Notes: generated by a model not told the origin, from the letters alone. Positions 50,491-62,910 are shown, numbered from the stretch's first letter. The stretch: 64,000 nucleotides of DNA from Haliotis asinina (GCF_037392515.1 NC_090291.1:19185501-19249500), one strand, 5' to 3'. A program made the numbers and translations.

Positions 50491-53112
50491 TGCTCTATAT
50501 TAGACAACACGTTACAATGGACATAAATAAATATTTTGGGGGTAGCTGTGACTTGGTTTAGAAAAAGAAAAATGTCTCCTGATATGTTTCTGTTCGGAAA
50601 GATTTTGGAACTTTTCATCACGACTTGGATAGGGGTGATTCTCTTTGACCCTCATGTCCTCCTTTCAGGATTTCAAATGTTAATAATGAATTTACCATTG
50701 TAAAAAAAAATACACAACGTAAATAGCAGTGAGCGTAAATAAGTAACGTACAGGTAAGGCAATCAGCGTTCATTGTAAAATGCTGTTGCTATCACAAACG
50801 TGGCTGACATGGTTGTAAGTCAAGGGTATCTATACAGTATATTTTATCGTGGCTTGTTTCCACCCTCATCCAAGGACGTTTTGGCCTGACAAATGAAGCT
50901 GGGAGCACTTCGGATTCAACTGAGGATATCAATTTCCATTTCTTTTGATGATACCACAGTTTTACTCATTTTCTTGAATCTACTTCGCAACGTTCGGGGC
51001 AGGTCCTCTATTGAAATCGCTTCTGTGTTCTTAAGTAGTGTTTGCCTGCGAGTGCATGTTGCCATGTCTGTGATTATTTTGTGTACGTTTGTGTATTCTC
51101 AATCTAATGTTCCTATTTGGCAGCGTATTTCCCCCAGTGGAATAAACTATTACCTGTTTTCCCACTGTAGCCATGAAGATGGCTCCAGCTACCAATGCAC
51201 AATGGAGATATGCATTTCCCAAGAAAAATATTGTCGTAACTGGGATTTGGGTGTTAGTAAACCCTCTTACCAGTTACCTGTTACGATGGCCGTTCTTCAT
51301 TATTCGGGGTGCTGCCAGCTGTGGTGGCGTACTCTCTTGGTCAGTCCGGGCTGCTACATCTAGGAATGAGTGGTCTGACGACCGGGTAGGACAAGCTCTT
51401 TACTGGTCAATCGGGATGTGAACGTTCTGCTAACTCTTCAACCCGCACCGCACCTCGCACACGTTTTAATGCTGACGGTATCTTTTTAAGGTGTTCGAGC
51501 CTGCTCCACCCTTATCACATGGCCCTCTACAATCTCTCCGATTCGTTAGAAGGTACATCATTCCCTGGTCTCATGTCGTACCTCGTGATTGGAAATCTCC
51601 CTTAATTCTAATCAGTAACTCAGCTATAATTGCTACTTGACGAATCTATTCGGTTCTTTTGCTTGACATTTATTCCCTTTTTCCATCCCTTAATCTGTTA
51701 CCCAGTAGTAATAGCATCGGTGCTATGCCGAACTAACCGCAAATCTCAATGGTGGATGATTGTATGATTCGTTTCTTGTGTACGAATGCAATTTTCACCT
51801 TATACAACATGCTTACCGTGTAACTTGTACTATCAAAGTGGTATTTAATACCTTACGTATTCTGATATCATTCTGAATTAAGAAATATCATTACTTCCTG
51901 TTACGATGTAGTAATGTAGTAGTAGCGGTGCATTCGTCTTTGGCATTGATTTGTACTAAGGACTAACTACGAATATTTGCGGTCGTTTCATAAACATAAT
52001 CCGTGTGACAGCATAAAGAGTTCCACAGCTCTGTCGACATACTGAGATTTTGTCAATGTAACAATGCATAGTGAATGTGGCAAGTGACAGGAGCATTGAA
52101 TAGACTTGATCGCACTGTCCCTTTTGACCGATGAACATTCATGGGCAACCTGAAATCGGTGCAGGGACCATCCAATTCCATTTTAAAAGCAGTTAACATC
52201 ATGTTCACAGGTGGATCCAAAGTGGGGTGCAGGTGTGCGCAAACCCCCTTTTGTTCCCTCATGATGAATGCCAACGAAGGAATGACTGTGTTATAAGGGG
52301 CGAACAGTCCATACCTGATGTGATTTGAAGTAATCACGTTGCATGCCACCTTCATTGCGAACTGGAGTAAATTACCCGTTTTGGAATTCACTATGTAGAT
52401 ATTTATTTCACCGACTTTTCGCTGCTTTAATTAAACTATGTTATACATTCATTGAATTGTTTGTACATTCAACCTAATCATTTTCATAGCCGGTTTAGGC
52501 ATGACAGAGTATGTTTCAGAGATTTTAATCATCCAGACGCCATTTTGTTTATATATCATGCAGTAGGTAGCTATCTTGAAATTAAAATAAAATTTTGTAC
52601 ATTTAACATGGCAGTACGACAAATCTGTTGTACGCTTCTCCTTAGAATATTACAGTCTGATGTACGCCACTTTGTAGCTGCGAATACCGTGCCAGCGGGC
52701 AAGGAATAACACTGCTACATAGATGCGTACATCAAATCTATTACCCTCGAGAGAAGCATACAACTTACATAATCTTACCTCACACATTAATGTCGCTTTC
52801 TGATTGGTTACGCGCTATTCTATTAATTTTAATGTACCCCGCTTACAGGCGATGTATTATTTTCAATGTACACAGCTGGTAATTCCGAACTCATGGTTCA
52901 TGGTAGTACCACTGAATCACGCATGAAGCACGGAAATTACCGATTTTTTGCGATTGAAAATCGATGGAAGGCAGATAACTCTGTTTACGTTGTGTCGTCT
53001 GCAAAATGGCGATTCGCCTCGCATTCAACAGAAGTGCTTCAAACAGTTCAAAATTAAAATTTAGGTGTTCGGTAAGATAAATACGTTGTTCACTGAGAGA
53101 GAGGGGGAAAAA

Positions 53113-53176
53113 ATTAAAGGTCACATGCAAAAGCAAAAGACAACTTTGCAGACAGATTCTGATAGCTTTCGGTATT
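53113..53176 (+). repeat. Dispersed repeat shared with 36906-36968
   Basis: 'aaaggtcacatgcaaaagca', 'ctttgcagacagattctgat', agctttcggta. Both copies lie downstream of a gene of this family. Confidence 0.65.
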
Positions 53177-53461
53177 TTCGCTATTGTTATTTCACCACAG
53201 AGAACCAAAGGTCATCCAGCTGATCATGGTCTGTTTGCAACCATAACCTGAGGTAAACTTATATGTTGCTAAATTTACAACTTGCCCCTGTAGGATAGGC
53301 CAGACACATTGGCGTATCCCACACAGAACACTACAGTCTTATTACGTTGACTCTGGGATGGATTGTGTTTGACAAAATCAAAAACCAGTTGGAATCTGTT
53401 AAAGTTTTACTTTCATTGTCATATGAGAATATGGAACTTCAGGTTTCAAAGAATGTCATCT

Positions 53462-53620
53462 TCATCCGAGCGGAACATGTATTACAGGTGCCAGGACCCG
53501 GACAGAAGCTTCTTCAATATTATAGAATCCAACAATTGAACCCATCGTGCATTCGTTGTTCCCCACTTGACCAATGACCACCTTTTCACCAGTGGTTAGT
53601 GGACAAACGATTGGTGCACC
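53462..53620 (-). CDS. Gene 3 exon 7: active-site triplet missing
   Basis: Acceptor atatttcag is followed directly by GGTGCACCA: GAPIVCPLTTGEKVVIGQV to stop. Compared with gene 2 the nine bases for Gly-Asp-Met are gone, so the junction reads CQ-GAPIVC. Confidence 0.78.
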   Translation of the reverse strand, partial: GAPIVCPLTTGEKVVIGQVGNNECTMGSIVGFYNIEEASVRVLAPVIHVPLG

Positions 53621-53697
53621 CTGAAATATCAACATCCTCTTCGTCAGTTCTTTTACAAAAATGGATACAATGGATGACCTAAACCCATCTTAAATTT

Positions 53698-53792
53698 AGT
53701 GAACGAGTGACTGAGATTACTTTTACGCCGCACTCAGTAATAATCCAGCGATCTGTGAATAATCGAGTCTGTACCAGACAATCCAGTGATGG
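53698..53792 (-). mobile_element. SINE family 2, tail fragment (duplicated)
   Basis: Counterpart of 39680-39777; 'acttttacgccgcactcagt' is better preserved here. Confidence 0.65.
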
Positions 53793-53801
53793 TTACAATA
53801 C

Positions 53802-53953
53802 CTGACAGGTAAATCCAGTGGGAAAGAAGAAACAGTTGTACGTCTGACTGTCTCGAAAGAAAGCTCTTTGTGACGAGGCCTGAATGAATGCCTTACATTG
53901 GACAGTTGGCTGGAGACTCGGAATGTCCAGGTACTCGCTCCCACCGCTTACGC
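53802..53953 (-). CDS. Gene 3 exon 6
   Basis: Acceptor tgttcattttacag, donor CAG|gtattg, 152 nt. VSGGSEYLDIPSLQPTVQ, CKAFIQASSQRAFFRDSQ, NCFFFPTGFTCQ. Two codons shorter than in gene 2 but in phase. Confidence 0.78.
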
Positions 53954-54059
53954 CTGTAAAATGAACACTCGTGTAGTCATACCTCAACTCTTATCATCAA
54001 CATATAGGAAGCCATGAGAACACATGGTATGGATTTACAACTTCTTTAATGTTTACAGC

Positions 54060-54100
54060 ACGACGATTCTGGGCTACGTCTTGCCCCTTCATCAGGTGAA
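54060..54100 (-). ncRNA. Degenerate hammerhead-like motif
   Basis: The minus strand reads CTGATGA, a stem-forming GGGGC...GCCC pair, then GAAT where the active ribozyme core has GAAA, and cGTC. Such motifs are known in Penelope-like retroelements. It lies about 290 bases downstream of the GIY-YIG fragment on the same strand. Cleavage activity is doubtful. Confidence 0.4.
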
Positions 54101-54383
54101 TAACATAGTATGGTGATGAGCAAAATTATATAGTATGTATAAGCCAGTGTGATAGTACTTACAGATGAGATGTACAGAGATCAACTAAGTGTTGATATAC
54201 AGGATGTACTGAGTGTTTATACAGCTAGAAGGATAGGATTAACTTAATAGGATGATTGGAAGCCAGTTATGAAGACAATGATAGGAAAACACATGGTGGG
54301 ATAGAAGCCACTTATGTAAACAATATTAGGAAAAACACATTAAGGCATGTACAGTGATAGTGGGAAAACAAAGAGATACATGT

Positions 54384-54770
54384 TCATTGATGTCTATATT
54401 CTGTGCACCACGCATTTGGTAGGAAGACACCCTGATCTCTGTTAATTTCCGGTATGGAGCCGTAGTTCCAGATGGTCTCCGTCAGTTTCCTTTTTCGCCA
54501 GTTGTTGATGTTGACGGCCAAAAGGTCAGTGTCCTCCCAATTTATGGTGACCGGGATTTTCGATGGCATGTTCTGATAGTGTTTTTGACCTTTGTGCTCT
54601 TTGATGCGAATGCACCGGGGTCTGCCTGTTTCACCTATGTAGCTGCTGTGACATGAACATTTCACTTGGTATACACACCCTCTTGGGCTTGGGTTAGTTT
54701 GGCTGCTACCATTACCACTTTCTCTTAGTAAAGACTTTAAGGGGTATCTGAAATTACTCGTTAGGTCCAC
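54384..54770 (-). pseudogene. Penelope-like element GIY-YIG endonuclease fragment
   Basis: A 128-codon minus frame: GCVYQVKCSCHSSYIGETGR, then IRIKEHKGQ, and near the end IPEINRDQGVFLPNAW. VYQV...SYIGETGR..RIKEH is the GIY-YIG nuclease pattern (Tyr, Tyr, Arg) found at the C-terminus of Penelope-like reverse transcriptases. The RT is absent upstream, so this is a 5'-truncated copy. It lies in gene 3 intron 5. Confidence 0.75.
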
Positions 54771-55183
54771 ATATGACAGTAATTCTTACAAATTGTTCAC
54801 TTTCTGCAGCATTTGTAACATACGTTTTATTTGGGATTACACTTTCTTATTCTAGTATCTTTCTTATTCTTATTCTGGAGTTGAGTCCCATCCAGGATTC
54901 GAAACCCCACCCTCAGAGTCAGACACCTAATTGCCTGCAGCATTTACGCCTAATACAAGACTGGTAATGAATACGGTTTTACATCTGGTCTCTGGAATAA
55001 AAAAAATACAGAAAAAAAAATATTCTAAAATATATGCATAAACTATGATAGAAAGGAGGAGGGAGATTTTTCTTTTTTTCAGAAACTGTGGTAGTGTAGA
55101 CCTGCCACTTATTCTAAACTTGCAAGGGATGGATATGTTTGTTTCAAAATCCGTATGACAGTCTATGATGGACGGTTACTCAC

Positions 55184-55348
55184 TGTTGTTACTGGAGTAG
55201 CCACCAGCAGCAACTTGGCACTGGTCCAAGAGGATATCATTAGCCATTGCAGCGGTATAGACACAGGCTATTCCCGGACAGCTACCAGCAGAAATGGGCG
55301 AGTCTAAAGTAACCGTGACTGGTCCTCCAACAGTGGTAGTGGCGGGGA
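55184..55348 (-). CDS. Gene 3 exon 5
   Basis: 165 nt, nearly identical to gene 2 exon 5 (Val to Ala in AAMAND). Splice sites and flanking introns also match closely, more so than the other exons, which suggests recent gene conversion. Confidence 0.8.
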
Positions 55349-56053
55349 CTGAAATTTGAAACATACATTAGCTTTCAAGAACACACTTACCCGACGGTAG
55401 ATCATAAATCTACCCGACTGTGGAACCACGGATACGTGCATGCACCCGATATACGAGTATCAAACTTGGGGCGTCGGTCTGAAAAGGTGACTTAGTCAAA
55501 TGAGCCTCGTCCTACAGAAAATTGGTACCCGATTATGAGGCTGATGTTAGGGCATCCATATTTAGTGTGTTTCTTATGGCTTGACTGTTCAAAAAATGGG
55601 CGGGTGGGTGGGCGAAGATAACAAAACAAAAAGTAAAATAAAATAAAACCCAATCCTCTCCAGTGCTAGTAAAGCCCCAGTTTTCTGTATCAATGTGTAT
55701 GTTCACTGGTAGGGAACTTGGTTACAGTGAGAACGAAGTCTATGTGATTTTCCCGACAGAAACTTTATGATTTCTGACAGTCTTTGTGATTTTGTTACTC
55801 TCTTTGCAATAATAAGATGAACTGGTAATTATGGCTTTAGTTTGTGGTATTAAAGACTATACTTTTCCTAATCAACAAATAACAGCATCTTGCCACTTTA
55901 TAATTTACTTAAATAAATATTGCAATATCATAAATATAGTTTTTATCATAATATGCAGTGAAAGCTATTTCAATGATAAAGATGAGTAAAACATCAGGAT
56001 TATGAACCCTCGAAAAAATATATATTCATAACGAATTACGCCAGTCGCCCAAA

Positions 56054-56216
56054 TGAGTGAGTGAGTGAGTGAATGAGTTTTACGCAGCTTTTAGCAATAT
56101 TCCAGCAATATCACGGCAGAAAATGGGCTTCACACATTGTACCCATGTTGGGAATCGAACGCGGGTCTTCGGCGTGACGAGCGAACGCTTTAACCTCTAG
56201 GCTACCCCACCGTCCT
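56054..56216 (-). mobile_element. tRNA-headed SINE, full length
   Basis: The best-preserved copy. Minus strand: 'acggtggggtagcctagagg' (A box), 'cgttcgctcgtcacgccgaa', 'gacccgcgttcgattcccaa' (B box), then 'gggtacaatgtgtgaagccc', and the tail ending in ctcactcactc. Confidence 0.87.
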
Positions 56217-57324
56217 CGCCCAAATGAACAAATCATAAGATACGATGGTTTCTTTATTATTTCTAGTTAAAATTTGTGTGCATCATGTACAGTTCTAGTC
56301 TATAAACATTTTAATGAGTGATTGCAAGTCATTACCTCTCGAAGTGGAACATGGAACAGATGAGAGACGACATATGAATATTTTATAAAAAGCTTAAATC
56401 TTAGATATTCAGATGATCAGCTACAATAATGGAAACGTCAAATTCCGATTTATGAAAATGATTTTAGAAATTGCCTCCCCTCAATTCCATTTTTGGGATT
56501 GTGAAGTATCTGACCAGGAATAAATTTTGCGTTACATCCATTTCAAAATCACAAATCTGCTGTCACTATAGAGCTATTCAGTGTTTTAGATATGTACCTC
56601 TTAAACAGCACATGCTTCTTAATAGTGGATAAAAAATGGTGACTTTGCATTATTCAATTTTTTTTTCAAATATATCAATTCATCGATCATAAGGAAGTTA
56701 TGAAACTTTTCATTTATAACCTTACATGATTATGAAGGATTTCAGAGTCATATTGCTATATTCGTTCATGAAGGAACATAGCCTTGAGTTAAACGTGGAA
56801 TTAATTCCCTTATAAGGTTGATTTTGGACGTCTGCAGGACATTTATTGTACATTAATTACCTTCGCTTACAGATGCTATATTTACAAACCATAACGTTTC
56901 TGTCACAAAAAAACCCCCCAAAGACTCCACTCTCACTGTAAGCAAGTTCCAAACCAGTGGTACAGGATAATGTGGAGTTGACCGTCACATTTTGAGCCGC
57001 TCTCGTCACTCTTAACATTGTCAGATCGTAAATATCGGTGGATGCCAATCCTAAATTGTGACAGGGAGTAAAGATGCAAGAATTGCTTCCACTTAAATAC
57101 CGGCTAAAAAGTTCGTTTGTCGTTTTCGATTTTCGGTGAAACTTGATGCATTTTAAACTCAGTTTTCTTTTTCAGTGGGGGTGTACAATGGGTGAGTGAA
57201 TGAGTGAGTGAGTCATTTTGTCATGTTCCTCAGGCCCGAAATGTCCTACTAACTACCTGGCTACACCATGAAGTCCATTTGACTACAGCTTTTCAAACAG
57301 CTTGACAGATGATTGATAGATTGA

Positions 57325-57535
57325 TTGATCTTTAACGCTGCAATACTCCAGCTAAATGACGCCGAGTGTTCCAGAGAACCCAGTGATCAATATCATGAGC
57401 ATCGTTCTATGCATTTGATATGGTATGCCCAAGTCAGCAAGATTGACCACGCGATTCCTTTAGTCGCCTCTGACAAAAAATGGGTTGCTGAAGACCAATT
57501 CGGGAGTCCATTTCTGGTGTCCCCCGTAGTGATAT
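57325..57535 (-). mobile_element. SINE family 2, reversed
   Basis: On plus 'atcaatatcatgagcatcgt', 'gattcctttagtcgcctctg', 'gggttgctgaagaccaattc'. The end joins tRNA-SINE-like 'tctggtgtcccccgtagtga', so two fragments may be fused. Confidence 0.65.
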
Positions 57536-57773
57536 CGCTGAAAGCAGCGTAACGCCTCAAGCATTCAAATGACAATCTCCATTCTGACTCGACTGAATGA
57601 TGGACAGTGTTACACAAGCGACACCACAAAACATACCTGGTTCTGCTAATCTAAGCAAAAGACTCCCTGGTCTAATTACTACACAGCCAGTGCACCAGGT
57701 CTCATATACAGATAAGAGCTGTCATAGAGTCAGTCTCGGATTATTTCTTAGAAGTCCACTTGCTGGATCTCAC

Positions 57774-57817
57774 CTTGCAAATTCGCGGCAACCACCATTC
57801 CATCTTGGGCAATAACG
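57774..57817 (-). CDS. Gene 3 exon 4: micro-exon
   Basis: 44 nt, VIAQDGMVVAANLQ between split codons, with both splice sites kept. Confidence 0.78.
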
Positions 57818-57831
57818 CTGAAACAGAAAAT

Positions 57832-58080
57832 GTGTGAGTGAGTGAGCGAGTTTAGTTATGCACCGCACTCAGCAATATTCCAGTTATATGACGGCGAGCT
57901 GTAAATAACTGAGTCTGGACCAGATAACCCAGATGTCAACAGATCTTCGGAACTGAGATACAATGACATGTGTCCGCTAAGTCAGCAAGCCTGACTGAGA
58001 TACAATGACATGTGTCCGCTAAGTCAGCAAGCCTGACCCTCCGAAGCCGCTGGTTGCCTCTTACGACGAACATGAATGAT
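57832..58080 (-). mobile_element. SINE family 2, reversed, with inner duplication
   Basis: On plus 'gcaccgcactcagcaatatt' through 'ggttgcctcttacgacgaac'. A ~41-bp piece ('gagatacaatgacatgtgtc' plus 'cgctaagtcagcaagcctga') is repeated in tandem at 57954-58036. Confidence 0.75.
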
Positions 58081-58138
58081 TAAACCACTGGACTAATATA
58101 CAACAGTAAGGGTGTGCAACAATGTGTTTCGTTCTTAC

Positions 58139-58347
58139 TTGGCTTCATTTGCGAGCAACGCGCAGTTGGCTGGTATCGACAGTGTCGTAGCAGACGTGAT
58201 GACACCCCTGCAAATGGTCATATTTTCGTGCTGGGCACTGACAATAGAAACAAGACCCGGAAACTGGTGATGGCGATACCGTTAAGTGACCTCGTCGACG
58301 ATGAAGTCGTGGCCGTTGTTGGACAGACTGTCAACGTAAAGGAGCGT
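58139..58347 (-). pseudogene. Gene 3 exon 3: frameshifted
   Basis: Starts like gene 2 (RSFTLTVCPTTATTSSSTRS), then loses ten bases covering the Ser-Cys-Asp codons (ATCACC to AGTTTCC), so the frame shifts and meets TGA at 'aaaatatga'. The downstream part still encodes GVITSATTLSIPANCALLAN in the original frame. 209 nt against 213 in gene 2. Confidence 0.8.
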
Positions 58348-58439
58348 CTTAAAATTTATCTGCGGCATTAAAATAACGCCTTTGCATAATTAGCTATGCT
58401 CACCTTAACCATCATAAACAAACTTAGAGGGTATTATCA

Positions 58440-58760
58440 ACTCATGGGTCCCGAGGAACCAGTGAAGATCGTTTTTATCTCACCGTAAACCACAATGCAA
58501 ATTTTGAACTGTTGGAAACATAATAATAATAAGGAGTACCGCAGTTAGGTAATTAGCCAATACCAGATTTTCAGATGACTTAGAATCTAGTAGACAAGAA
58601 AAAACAAAGTTACAGTTACCTCCCTTCCATCAATTTGCATTCGCAAAACATCGGTAAGTTCCGAACATCACACGTTAGTCAAACATTCCATATAAAGAAT
58701 AACCAATAGGAAGAACCAAAAGAAATCGGCATTCCAAGGGGTTGACATAGAAAATGTTGA
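58440..58760 (+). repeat. Dispersed ~320-bp repeat, duplicate of 43935-44270
   Basis: Same order of blocks, with agttacctccctt at 58614-58626. Carried along by the gene duplication. Confidence 0.6.
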
Positions 58761-58993
58761 TTAGTAGAAGAGCTCTCACTTTATCAGTGCATGAGTCATA
58801 CTTTCTATGAGTGAAAATCACGACAAATGTTCAATACAAACGATCGATCTGCTCAAGTGGACTTTAATGACGTGCATCAGCCATGCCAGCGAGCCTGACC
58901 ACAGATTACACTTCGCTTCTCACGAAACCATGGAGTTCTGCAGATCAGTGCTCTGTATGTTTAGGGTTCAAATGTATGTCACAAATAAGACAC

Positions 58994-59165
58994 CTACATT
59001 TTTTGATCGGGGTAGTTGTGCTGGTTGCAGTAGTCGTACTTGTTGTAGATGTCGTCGTTGTAGAAGGTGTAGTAGCAGGTGTAGATATGCTACAATCGCC
59101 TGGATTGGATTTACATTTGCACGCAGTATATCCTTGTTGATAGCGTCTGTAGAAAAAGTTGTAAT
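58994..59165 (-). CDS. Gene 3 exon 2: Cys patch and short Thr-rich linker
   Basis: Acceptor ttttttcag, donor TGTAG|gtgtct, 172 nt. YNFFYRRYQQGYTACKC, SNPGDCSISTPATTPSTT, then about 15 Thr/Ser residues and TPIKKC. The linker is less than half as long as in gene 2; this is the shortest form of the expanding region. Confidence 0.72.
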
Positions 59166-61204
59166 CTGAAAAAATAACCAGCGAAGAAAACTTTATTGAT
59201 GTATAACTTATTTAGAGAATTATCGGCGAGAGTTACGTGTACTCTCCCAAGGAGGCTAATTTTGTGTTTGCTGAGAGTTTGTATATATTTGGTCAGGTTT
59301 AATCCGTAATGACTTGATGCAGCATGATCCTGTTTATAAAACTGCAAAACAAAAAGTAGAATATGACAGAAAATATACACCAGGAGCCTGAAGGTGGTTC
59401 AGCGTTAAAAAAAACCAGAAACGGTTATAAACTTGAGATGTATTTGGTATGGTTTCATGGATGTGTTTCAAAACGTTTTCAGTTAAATATTATTTTCAAG
59501 TATATGCCTAAGGAAAGGTTTCAGTTATCATCCAGCTGTCACATGATACCTAAATAGAGGACAGCAACTTCTATCATCGCTTTATTACATACTTCTTCGC
59601 TAACAGTGAAAGCAATCCTTTACCCGCAGAACTGTACTTACCAAAGAACATAAATCGCTTTACAGGTGACGACCTTCAAGTGAAACATCGCTGACACTGT
59701 TATCAGTGAGTTGGCACTAGATGGGTACCCGGTAGTAACAATGATTACAAACAGCCAGCGGATATACATGATGCCCGAACATGAAATAGAGGATTGTTAT
59801 ATTAACCGCAGATCTATGAAGCAAACTGATTTCCTCAATCAGGTTTATCACTGTTGTCGATAGCTGACCGTGAGGATGTTTTCCAAAGAATAATAGACCT
59901 CTATGGATCTCAGATGAGCTGTGCAGTTGTGTGCATTTGAGCCTTTTATTTCACTGAAAATTCAGCCACCATTACAAACTTCAAGCGTCCTGAAGCCAAC
60001 CTCCTGAGAGTTATCTCCCTATTCCCTGCGGCCCGCTCACAAATGCTTTACTGAACGTACACACTGTACTGTGCCTATTACCATCTTTCACAGAAAATAC
60101 AAACAGACCTACCTACCAGCATATAGAGGATAAGATTCTTTCGCAACATTAAAGCATATGAACTAAGAACACAAGACAAAGTGTATACACGAATTAAAGA
60201 ATTAAAGGAATTGTCCTGGCTCAAGAGAAAAGAAAAACGAAACAAACCAACTTCCCAATGATCTCCAGACAGCCTGGAAAAGGGAGCCTGTGGAGGTACC
60301 CAAGGACCTTATGCAGTATTGAGCAGATACAGGTGTGTGTCTCGAATCAAGTACATCACAAAATCAAACTATACTGAACCGCAAACGAAACGCAAGTCAG
60401 ATGCCAGAGTTATAATAAAACCCTGTGCTTTTGACAGAATATGCATGAAAACAGGCACATATTGACAATCAACACTCACTGCATGACTACTGGGACATGT
60501 CAGGTGATATGGTTAATAAATTGCCGTGACAAAAGGTATAGGAATTCCCGTATCAACCAGCAAAATGTAACTCAAATCTAAAATATTCAATATCATGTAT
60601 TGAGCAGACAAACAGCAAGATACAACAAATCACAATAGAGGTTTCTTGTACAGTGTAATTGAATCAAATCTAAAGGGATTGGTCACAAATATTATATCAA
60701 CTGACCAAAGTCTTGGTTTTCAGTGAGAAACAGTTGTAAAGAGACTAGAAACAGAAACAGATTACTAAATCTTTCATAGCGAGCTTTCTTGAATGTTGGC
60801 CAAGGTTGGCGAAGAGGCAGACGGACGTAGATAGACCGAATGCTGACACAACTCCTGTATTACTCTGACTGTAAGTCGATGTGTGTGTCGTCAGCACAAC
60901 AACCAACCTTGTATATAAACCGATTCTTGAGCATTCCAGCGAAGTATGAAACTTTCGCGAATGGCCTTGTGTTTACCAACAGCCAAAACACACCAAAGGG
61001 GGGCAACTCTAAAGTGTCACCTTTAGCACGAAAACACTATTACAGATGATGCGACATGTGACCCATCACTCAAAACTCTAAAACATTGTGACCTAATAAT
61101 AACTATCACTTAATCAATAACAATACAAATTACAGAAAATACACTCTCGTAACACAGGCAATGCTGGGAAACATTGTTGTTTTACTTTGCACTGAAGACA
61201 AAAT

Positions 61205-62205
61205 CGAACTTGATCCAAGAAGTCAGTGGCGCGTATGTCCACCTCATGCAGTCACTTCAGCTGTGCACTGCCTAAACGTGGACTGAATTAGACGGTTGAC
61301 AAAGGCCCTAGGGTTAGCTGCAGATGGATTTCTGCTGCACTTGTCGGACGTGGCCGGACTTCATTCAATCGTCTCTGCAGTTCGTCCCCAAAATAGTCGA
61401 TCGGGTTTAAAACGGGACTGACAGCAGGCCATGGCAGTAGTCCGATGTATCAGCGTGGGTCCGGCATGATCATGCTGGAAATGTGTTGCTGGTGTGGGAC
61501 AAAAAATGGCACCACCTGGGGTCGCCTTTGGTACATGTAACGTTGGACATTGACTCCATATCCCCGACCTGACCCAACATTCTGGAAGAAAAAATGGCTC
61601 TAACCTCTGATTCAGGCCAATCTCTGCCCATACCGTAAAGAGCGGACCTCCCCATGCATTAACTTTCATTACGCTTTCGTCAGCAAAGCGTCCACCTCGC
61701 CTTCGCCATATTCAAACTCAGTTGTCAGTCTGAGAAATACAGAACCGACTTTCATCAGAAAACGATACCAGTCTCCACTGTTGATGACGCCAGTGTCGAT
61801 ACAACTCAGCCGACTGAAGACTATTCTCACGATGTCTCGGTGTATGGATAGGACGTCGAACTGGACGATGACAACGGAGGTGGAATGCTCCGAGTCAGGG
61901 CCGAACTGTTCTCCGCATATTGCTTCGTTGGGACGTCCAATAGTCAGTCGGGCAGACTCGTTGGCAGATAAGAATGGATCCCCGATGTGCGAAAGTTCAG
62001 TCTGTCGATCTCGCCGGGTTGTGGTTCTCTGACGTCCAGGACGTTGGCGGTCAGTAGTGGTCTTGGCAGCACCTAAACGTTCCTGAAGACGGTAGATGGT
62101 CGTTACGTGCACATGGAATGCAGTGGCAGCATCTGCAAATCGGCCTATGGCTTGTTCCCTCCGTTGCGTCGTTAACGTTCTTGGTAGCCTGATTTCGGGG
62201 CATAT
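61205..62205 (-). pseudogene. Tc1-like transposase remnant
   Basis: Minus strand, several broken frames. HVTTIYRLQERLGAAKTTTD is the N-terminal helix-turn-helix with hinge GRQRTTTRRD; a shifted frame gives FSDESRF-like residues near 61755; then FQHDHAG (second Asp) near 61480 and LNPI-like sequence near 61400. At least three frameshifts or stops. A different subfamily from the element at 20376. Confidence 0.7.
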
Positions 62206-62910
62206 TCATATCCCTATGACAAAATGCGCATCATGATTTTCATGGAAAGCTTCTGCAACCATATCCCACGGGCAATTCCACTGCTGTGTTTTGGCGATGG
62301 ACAATAGCCAAGAAAAATCAGAACCGAAACATTCAAAAACTGGTTTTTTTTGCACACCCAAATAAACCAGTGTGTAGTTACACAGCAATATTTAAGTAAA
62401 AAACAATGTTCTGTCGAATATTTGTTCATTTTAAAAAATCTGCGTTTTTTATGCGGTTCCTTGTATTATTACAGTTTCTAGTATATAGAACAAAGTCATA
62501 AGTGTAAAACAAGTTAAAAAGATTATCATTATTAATCATAGTATTAATGATAAGCATGTACTAGTAGCCCTCTGACTAATAGTATATATCTAGTATTAAA
62601 ACGTATATACGGTGCAAGTACATACATCTTGAATAGAGATATTATGTCTTGTAATTTTAAAGGATATCAGGAATAATCATCATGTTTATGACATGCATGA
62701 ATTAGCAGTATTATGAATAATATCATAAATAATATATATCATATATCATATATCATATCATTGAGAAAATAATAATAGGTAACAATCCCTGTCTTGAACA
62801 AATGCATGATTTTCTACGATTAAGGAGAATATTTCATGAATACTCATCATATATACAGGATATGCAGGAATTAACATCAGTATGAATGATACCACATGTC
62901 TATGCTGAAA

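Larger units (their letters stand above)
48749..53461. other. Spacer between genes 2 and 3
   Basis: 4.7 kb without a supported gene. It has two SINEs, a ~44-bp tandem repeat and AT-rich filler. Open frames at 50893-51363 and 52053-52391 show no recognisable domain. Confidence 0.6.
55349..57773. other. Gene 3 intron 4
   Basis: The beginning and end match gene 2 intron 4; the middle (about 55560-57240) does not, and is AT-rich with a tRNA-headed SINE. No gene supported. Confidence 0.6.

Noticed and set aside
50893..51363. 156-codon plus frame between genes 2 and 3
   Set aside because: Hydrophobic start but no cleavage-like site, no homology recognised, and no repeat copy to compare; kept as unexplained spacer.
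56054..56216. Possible true tRNA genes at the A/B-box sequences
   Set aside because: No complete cloverleaf, and the same head is repeated many times with a common non-tRNA body; these are SINE heads.
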